Positions 60,473-64,000 of a stretch of DNA of 64,000 nucleotides are shown one piece after another. The notes under the pieces are model-generated. The model made no database searches, was not told the origin of the DNA, and saw only the letters and a program-made list of their open reading frames with translations. Origin of the DNA: Mesorhizobium sp. 113-3-3 (GTDB lineage: Bacteria; Pseudomonadota; Alphaproteobacteria; Rhizobiales; Rhizobiaceae); the NCBI RefSeq assembly GCF_016756495.1, contig NZ_AP023243.1:1802501-1866500 (forward strand). Direction: 5' to 3'. The translations under genes were made by a program, and so were the position numbers. The first letter of the stretch is position 1. Every line of letters begins with the position of its first letter.

Positions 60473-62022
60473 ATCTTTCCTCCCAGCTTTTCTTGTTTCT
60501 CGGCGAGCGCCTGTGTGAGAATTTCCTCGTGATCGGCGGTGCGGAATCCGTGTGTCGCCACCAGCTTGCCGCGGCGGAACACGTGCAGCGTATCGGCCAG
60601 CTCATAGACTTCCGGCAGGTAGGACGAGATCAGGATGATGCCGGCGCCCTTCGACAGGAGCGCGCCGAACAGGCGGTAGATCTCGGCCTTGGTGCCGACA
60701 TCGACGCCGACGGTCGGCTCGTCGAAGATGAACAGCTTGGCGCCATGCGCCAGCCATTTGCCGATGACGATCTTCTGCTGGTTGCCGCCCGACAGGCTGG
60801 AGGCCAGCGCATGGCGTGTCGGCGTCTTGATGCGCAGATCGGCAATCTGGCGGTCGGCCTGGGTCTTCTCCTGCGCGCCGGAGATCAACATGTTCTTGGA
60901 GATGCGCTTGTAGATCGGCAGGTTGAGATTGAGGCCGACCGGCAGGTTGAGGCAGAGACCCTGGTCGCGGCGGCTTTCCGGCGCCAGCGCCATGCCGAGC
61001 TTGATCGCGTCATGCTCCGAATTGACCTGAACCGGCTTGCCTTCCCACAGGATCTGGCCGGCCGACTTGCGGTGGCGCCCGTAGAGCGTGGTGACGAATT
61101 CGCTGCGCCCGGCGCCGATCAGCCCGTAGAGCCCGACAATCTCGCCGGCGCGGACTGTCATCGAGACATTTTCGAAGCCCTTGCCCGACAGGTTCCTGGC
61201 CTCGACGATTGTAGCGCCCGGGGTGAAATGCTCCTTGTGATAGACCTGCTCGATCGAGCGGTTGATCATCAGCTTGACCAGTTCGGCATCGTTGGTCTCG
61301 GCGATGTTTCTGGTGCCGACCAGCGTGCCGTCGCGCAGCACGGAGACGCGATCGGCCAGCTCGAAGACTTCTTCCATGCGGTGGCTGATGTAGATGATCG
61401 TCACGCCCTCCGCCTTCAGCCGGCGGATCAGAGTGAAGAGCTGGTCGGCCTCCTTGCGGGTCAGGTAGGCGGTCGGCTCATCGAAGATCAGGAATTTGGT
61501 GCCGCGCACGGTGGCGCGGGCGGCGGCGATCAGCTGCTGCTGGCCGATGGTGAGGTCGCCGAGCACGACATGCGCCGGCAGATCGAAGCCGAGATCGTCG
61601 ATGATCTTCTGCGCTTCCTTGACCATGGCGCGCTGCTGCAGGATGCCGAAGCGCGAATTCTCCTCGCCAAGGAACATGTTGGCGGCAACCGTCAAATGAC
61701 GGCAGAGCACGACTTCCTGGTGCACCGCGTTGATGCCGAGCGCCATCGCTTCATGCGGGGTCGCCAGCGGCGCGGGCTTGCCTTCCCAGATGACATCGCC
61801 TGATGTGCGCGGCATGACGCCGGTCAGAAGCTTGATCAGGGTGGATTTGCCGGCACCGTTCTCGCCGACAATGGCGTGGATTTCGCCCGACTTGAAGGCC
61901 AGCGTCACCGGCTTCAGTGCATGGGTGCCGGGATATTTCTTCTCGAGGCCGCGCAGTTCGAGGATCGTTCTGCCGGGCTCCAGCACGGGGGCGGGGTGCA
62001 GGTCCTGCGCCGTCGATGTCAT
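60469..62022 (-). CDS. ABC transporter ATPase, double-domain (RbsA/MglA family)
   Basis: 517 residues with two nucleotide-binding domains. The first has Walker A GENGAGKST and Walker B LIFDEPTAYL; the second has the degenerate P-loop GLIGAGRSEF typical of RbsA, signature LSGGNQQKIVIGKWL and Walker B FIFDEPTVGVDVG. GGGAGG precedes ATG 62022. It drives uptake of the sugar bound by the 62175 protein. Confidence 0.94.
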   Translation of the reverse strand: MTSTAQDLHPAPVLEPGRTILELRGLEKKYPGTHALKPVTLAFKSGEIHAIVGENGAGKSTLIKLLTGVMPRTSGDVIWEGKPAPLATPHEAMALGINAVHQEVVLCRHLTVAANMFLGEENSRFGILQQRAMVKEAQKIIDDLGFDLPAHVVLGDLTIGQQQLIAAARATVRGTKFLIFDEPTAYLTRKEADQLFTLIRRLKAEGVTIIYISHRMEEVFELADRVSVLRDGTLVGTRNIAETNDAELVKLMINRSIEQVYHKEHFTPGATIVEARNLSGKGFENVSMTVRAGEIVGLYGLIGAGRSEFVTTLYGRHRKSAGQILWEGKPVQVNSEHDAIKLGMALAPESRRDQGLCLNLPVGLNLNLPIYKRISKNMLISGAQEKTQADRQIADLRIKTPTRHALASSLSGGNQQKIVIGKWLAHGAKLFIFDEPTVGVDVGTKAEIYRLFGALLSKGAGIILISSYLPEVYELADTLHVFRRGKLVATHGFRTADHEEILTQALAEKQEKLGGKI

Positions 62023-62128
62023 GACAATCCTCCCTGACTGGCCTTACGATCTGGCACGCGGCAGGCTTTTAAGTGCCTGCCGGAGCAACCTAGCTCAGGC
62101 TGGCGGATTTCCAAGCGATATCGCTGTC

Positions 62129-62155
62129 GTTTCCGGGGCACGAGGCCCCGGAAAC
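62129..62155 (-). terminator. hairpin between binding-protein and ATPase genes
   Basis: 11-bp perfect arms GTTTCCGGGGC / GCCCCGGAAAC with a 5-nt loop, 20 bp after the binding-protein stop and without a T-run. Probably a partial terminator or stabilising structure, as in the other ABC operons of this window. Confidence 0.7.
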
Positions 62156-62174
62156 TGTGCCTCTCTACCGTTGC

Positions 62175-63170
62175 TTAGTTGAGCTTCGGATTGAGCAGTG
62201 CGTCGATCTTGGGATCCTTCATATTGGCCTTGGTGACGAGGTTGGCGCCGGTGTCGACATTGGCCTCGACCTTCTCGCCCTTGGAGGCGGCGAGCGCGGT
62301 CTTGATGCCGTCATAGCCCATCCGGTAGGGATCCTGGACGACGAGGCCGGAAATGACGCCGTCATTCAGGAACTTGATCAGCTTCTCGTCGCTGTCGAAG
62401 CCGATCAGGCCGACCTTGCCGGCAAGCTTGTTCTCGGCGATTGCCTGGCCGACGCCCTGCGCCATGATCAGGTTGGAGGCGAAGATGCCCTTCAGGTCCG
62501 GATTGGCGGTGATCAGGTCGGTGGCGATGTTGAGGCCGGTGGTGGCCTGGCCGTCGGCATATTTGTCAGCGACCAGTTCGAGGCCGGGATACTTGGCCTT
62601 GAGCTGTTCCTTGAAGCCCTGGGCGCGCTGCTCGAGCGAGCCGGCGCCGGGCAGCGCGGTGATCAGGGCAACCTTGCCTTCGACCTTGCCGCCATTGGCC
62701 GCGCCGATGGCTGCTGCAAGACCGTCCGCGGCGACGCGTCCGCCCTGGACGTTGTCGGTAGTCAGGAACGAGGTGAAAGCCTTGGAGTCGGCGCCGGAGT
62801 CGATGCCGATAACCTTGACCTTGGCCGCTGCCTCGTCGATCGGCTTGCCGAGCGCCTTGGCTTCGGTCGGCGCGATGACGACGGCGGCCGGATTGCCGGC
62901 GACAGCATTCTCGAGGATGGAGATCTGGCCGTTGACGTCGGTTTCAGCCTGGGCGCCGAGTTCCGGCACGTTGACGCCGAGATCCTTGCCGGCCTTGCGG
63001 GCGCCGGCGAGCACGATCTGCCAGTAGAAGGACGTGGTGTCCTTGACGATGATCGGAATGGTCACGTCGGCCGCCGAAACCGGCGCCGAATGCATGACGC
63101 CGGCAAGCATCGATGCTGCTGCCAGGGCCATGACGGCGCGGCGGTTGAGATTGCTGGTTACGAATTTCAT
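62175..63170 (-). CDS. ABC transporter sugar-binding protein (RbsB type)
   Basis: 331 residues. A signal peptide with a long hydrophilic start (MKFVTSNLNRRAVMALAAAS, cleavage after VSA) precedes the PBP type 1 fold: TIPIIVKDTTSFYWQIVLAGARKAGKDLG, NPAAVVIAPTEAKAL, KVIGIDSGAD, LKGIFASNLIMAQG. GGAGGA precedes the ATG. First gene of the operon ending with the zinc dehydrogenase. The sugar is unknown. Confidence 0.93.
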   Translation of the reverse strand: MKFVTSNLNRRAVMALAAASMLAGVMHSAPVSAADVTIPIIVKDTTSFYWQIVLAGARKAGKDLGVNVPELGAQAETDVNGQISILENAVAGNPAAVVIAPTEAKALGKPIDEAAAKVKVIGIDSGADSKAFTSFLTTDNVQGGRVAADGLAAAIGAANGGKVEGKVALITALPGAGSLEQRAQGFKEQLKAKYPGLELVADKYADGQATTGLNIATDLITANPDLKGIFASNLIMAQGVGQAIAENKLAGKVGLIGFDSDEKLIKFLNDGVISGLVVQDPYRMGYDGIKTALAASKGEKVEANVDTGANLVTKANMKDPKIDALLNPKLN

Positions 63171-63386
63171 AGGATTCCTCCCTAAGTCGCCCGGTGAACG
63201 TTACGGAAGCTCCGTTCGGATAGGCGTGGCCCAAACAGAACTTTATCAATAAAAAACATTTACGCTGTTTTGATAGTGCATCGATCTGGACGATGCAAGC
63301 GGTGTTTCGCACCTGATCCCATGTCAGGCACAGACACATTCACGCACCGCTCCTCCCTGGATGCAGCCGAACGCTCCCGTCTCGTC

Positions 63387-63434
63387 AATACATGGAATAT
63401 TAATTCCATGTATTAGTCAATATGGAACATTCAT
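63387..63434. promoter_or_regulatory. 28-bp palindrome plus half-site upstream of the second sugar operon
   Basis: AATACATGGAAT, 4 nt, ATTCCATGTATT is a perfect inverted repeat with 12-bp arms (63387-63414), followed by a partial repeat ATATGGAACATTCATT. It lies in the 328-bp gap 63171-63498 between the binding-protein gene and the aldo/keto reductase. Its AT-rich symmetry stands out from the GC-rich surroundings and suggests a repressor site; no regulator gene is next to it in the window. Confidence 0.65.
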
Positions 63435-63498
63435 TCTTTCCGCGGAGTCGCGCATTTGTGAAGTCGAGCCCTCCTGTCAAGACCGGTGAACGCCGGCT

Positions 63499-64000
63499 TC
63501 ACGCTAGGCTTTGCACCACCGTGTAGGGGCGATATTTGGCGTATTCCATCGCCGGCACGCTGGCGTCGAGCAGTTCGAGGTTGCGTGTCAGGTTTGCCAG
63601 CTTGGCGGTGCCGGTCAGCACAGTGGCAACCGTCGGCTCATGCAGGGGAAACTGAAAGGCGGCGGCAGCCAGCGGGTAACCGCCTTCGCCGGCGATCTTC
63701 TCCATGGCGTCGACGCGATCGAGAATATCGCGGCTGGCGGGCTGGTAATCGAAATGCGCGCCTTGCACCGGCCCCGTCGCCAATATGCCGGAGTTGAAGA
63801 CGCCGCCGATGACCAGCGACGTCTGCTGCGCCCGGCACAGCGGCAGCAGTTCGGCCTCGGCGCTGCGGTCGAGCAAGGAATAGCGGCTGGCAAGCAGGAT
63901 GCAGTCGAGCGGCGCCCGGCGCATGACGTCGAGGCAGATCTGGACTTCGTTGACGCCGAGGCCATAGGCGGAAATCGTGCCGGCCCGCTTCAGCTCCTCG
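63499..64000 (-). CDS. aldo/keto reductase, C-terminal part (cut by window end)
   Basis: The last 166 or so residues are visible; the frame runs off the window at 64000. GTISAYGLGVNEVQICLDVM, ILLASRYSLLDRSAE, LVIGGVFNSGILATG and the C-terminal VATVLTGTAKLANLTRN fit the aldo/keto reductase subfamily of L-fucose/D-threo-aldose 1-dehydrogenases and pyridoxal dehydrogenases. Catalytic Asp, Tyr and Lys lie outside the window. It is next to a sugar ABC operon, so it may oxidise the same sugar. Confidence 0.85.
   Translation of the reverse strand, partial: EELKRAGTISAYGLGVNEVQICLDVMRRAPLDCILLASRYSLLDRSAEAELLPLCRAQQTSLVIGGVFNSGILATGPVQGAHFDYQPASRDILDRVDAMEKIAGEGGYPLAAAAFQFPLHEPTVATVLTGTAKLANLTRNLELLDASVPAMEYAKYRPYTVVQSLA

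Overview
The window looks like chromosome of a Mesorhizobium-type alphaproteobacterium (Hyphomicrobiales). Evidence seen in the sequence: an rrn operon tail in the order 23S, 5S, initiator tRNA; GC-rich, densely packed genes; many ABC uptake operons; several families of rhizobial-type intergenic palindromic repeats; and a C-P lyase (phn) operon with a fosX gene inside it, an arrangement reported for Mesorhizobium loti. Genus is an inference; no search was run.

Layout. 1-2000: 3' part of a 23S rRNA, 5S rRNA, a five-unit 24-bp palindromic tandem array, tRNA-fMet. 2.1-6.3 kb: small regulator/enzyme pairs (alpha/beta hydrolase with TetR, LysR with a DsbA-type protein and an NAD-binding protein). 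6.4-14.2 kb: a sugar locus with a DeoR regulator, a ROK kinase fused to a second P-loop kinase, a LacD-type aldolase, a SorC regulator and a ribose-type ABC transporter. 14.2-21.7 kb: a dipeptide-type ABC operon ending in an ATC-hydrolase-family gene, divergent from an M24 peptidase. 21.7-25 kb: cupin, TIM-barrel and Tm-1-like (UPF0261) genes with a divergent TetR. 25.3-31 kb: a MalE/F/G-type ABC operon with two ATPases and a small membrane protein. 31-38.9 kb: a mixed stretch with tandem AraC paralogues, an MFS exporter, TetR, SDR, GFA protein, amidase and two small secreted proteins. 38.9-46.5 kb: a probable sugar-acid or polyol catabolic cluster (hydroxyacid dehydrogenase, FCD-type GntR, enolase-superfamily dehydratase, three TIM-barrel isomerase-like proteins, a Gfo/Idh oxidoreductase). 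46.6-58.4 kb: the phosphonate locus: phnC, phnD, two phnE, a 2H phosphoesterase, an acetyltransferase, phnL, phnK, phnJ, fosX, phnI, phnH, phnG, with divergent phnF. 58.4-64 kb: a zinc alcohol dehydrogenase, a second ribose-type ABC transporter and the end of an aldo/keto reductase.

How the parts may work together. The 25-31 kb transporter and the 39-46 kb enzymes carry the same 14-bp operator (TTGGTAATACCAGA) over their promoters, so they probably form one regulon under the FCD-type GntR at 39.9 kb: import, oxidation, isomerisation and dehydration of one sugar-like substrate. The SorC gene and its ABC operon share a second 30-bp operator. The phn operon has a PhoB-type box, a TATAAT -10 and a palindrome near the expected transcription start that suits PhnF. 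PhnM, PhnN and PhnP are not in the window; a 2H phosphoesterase in the cluster is a candidate for a cyclic-phosphate step.

The most promising leads are the fused ROK/P-loop kinase system, the two-locus GntR regulon, the phn variant with a 2H phosphoesterase, and the covarying palindrome array upstream of tRNA-fMet.
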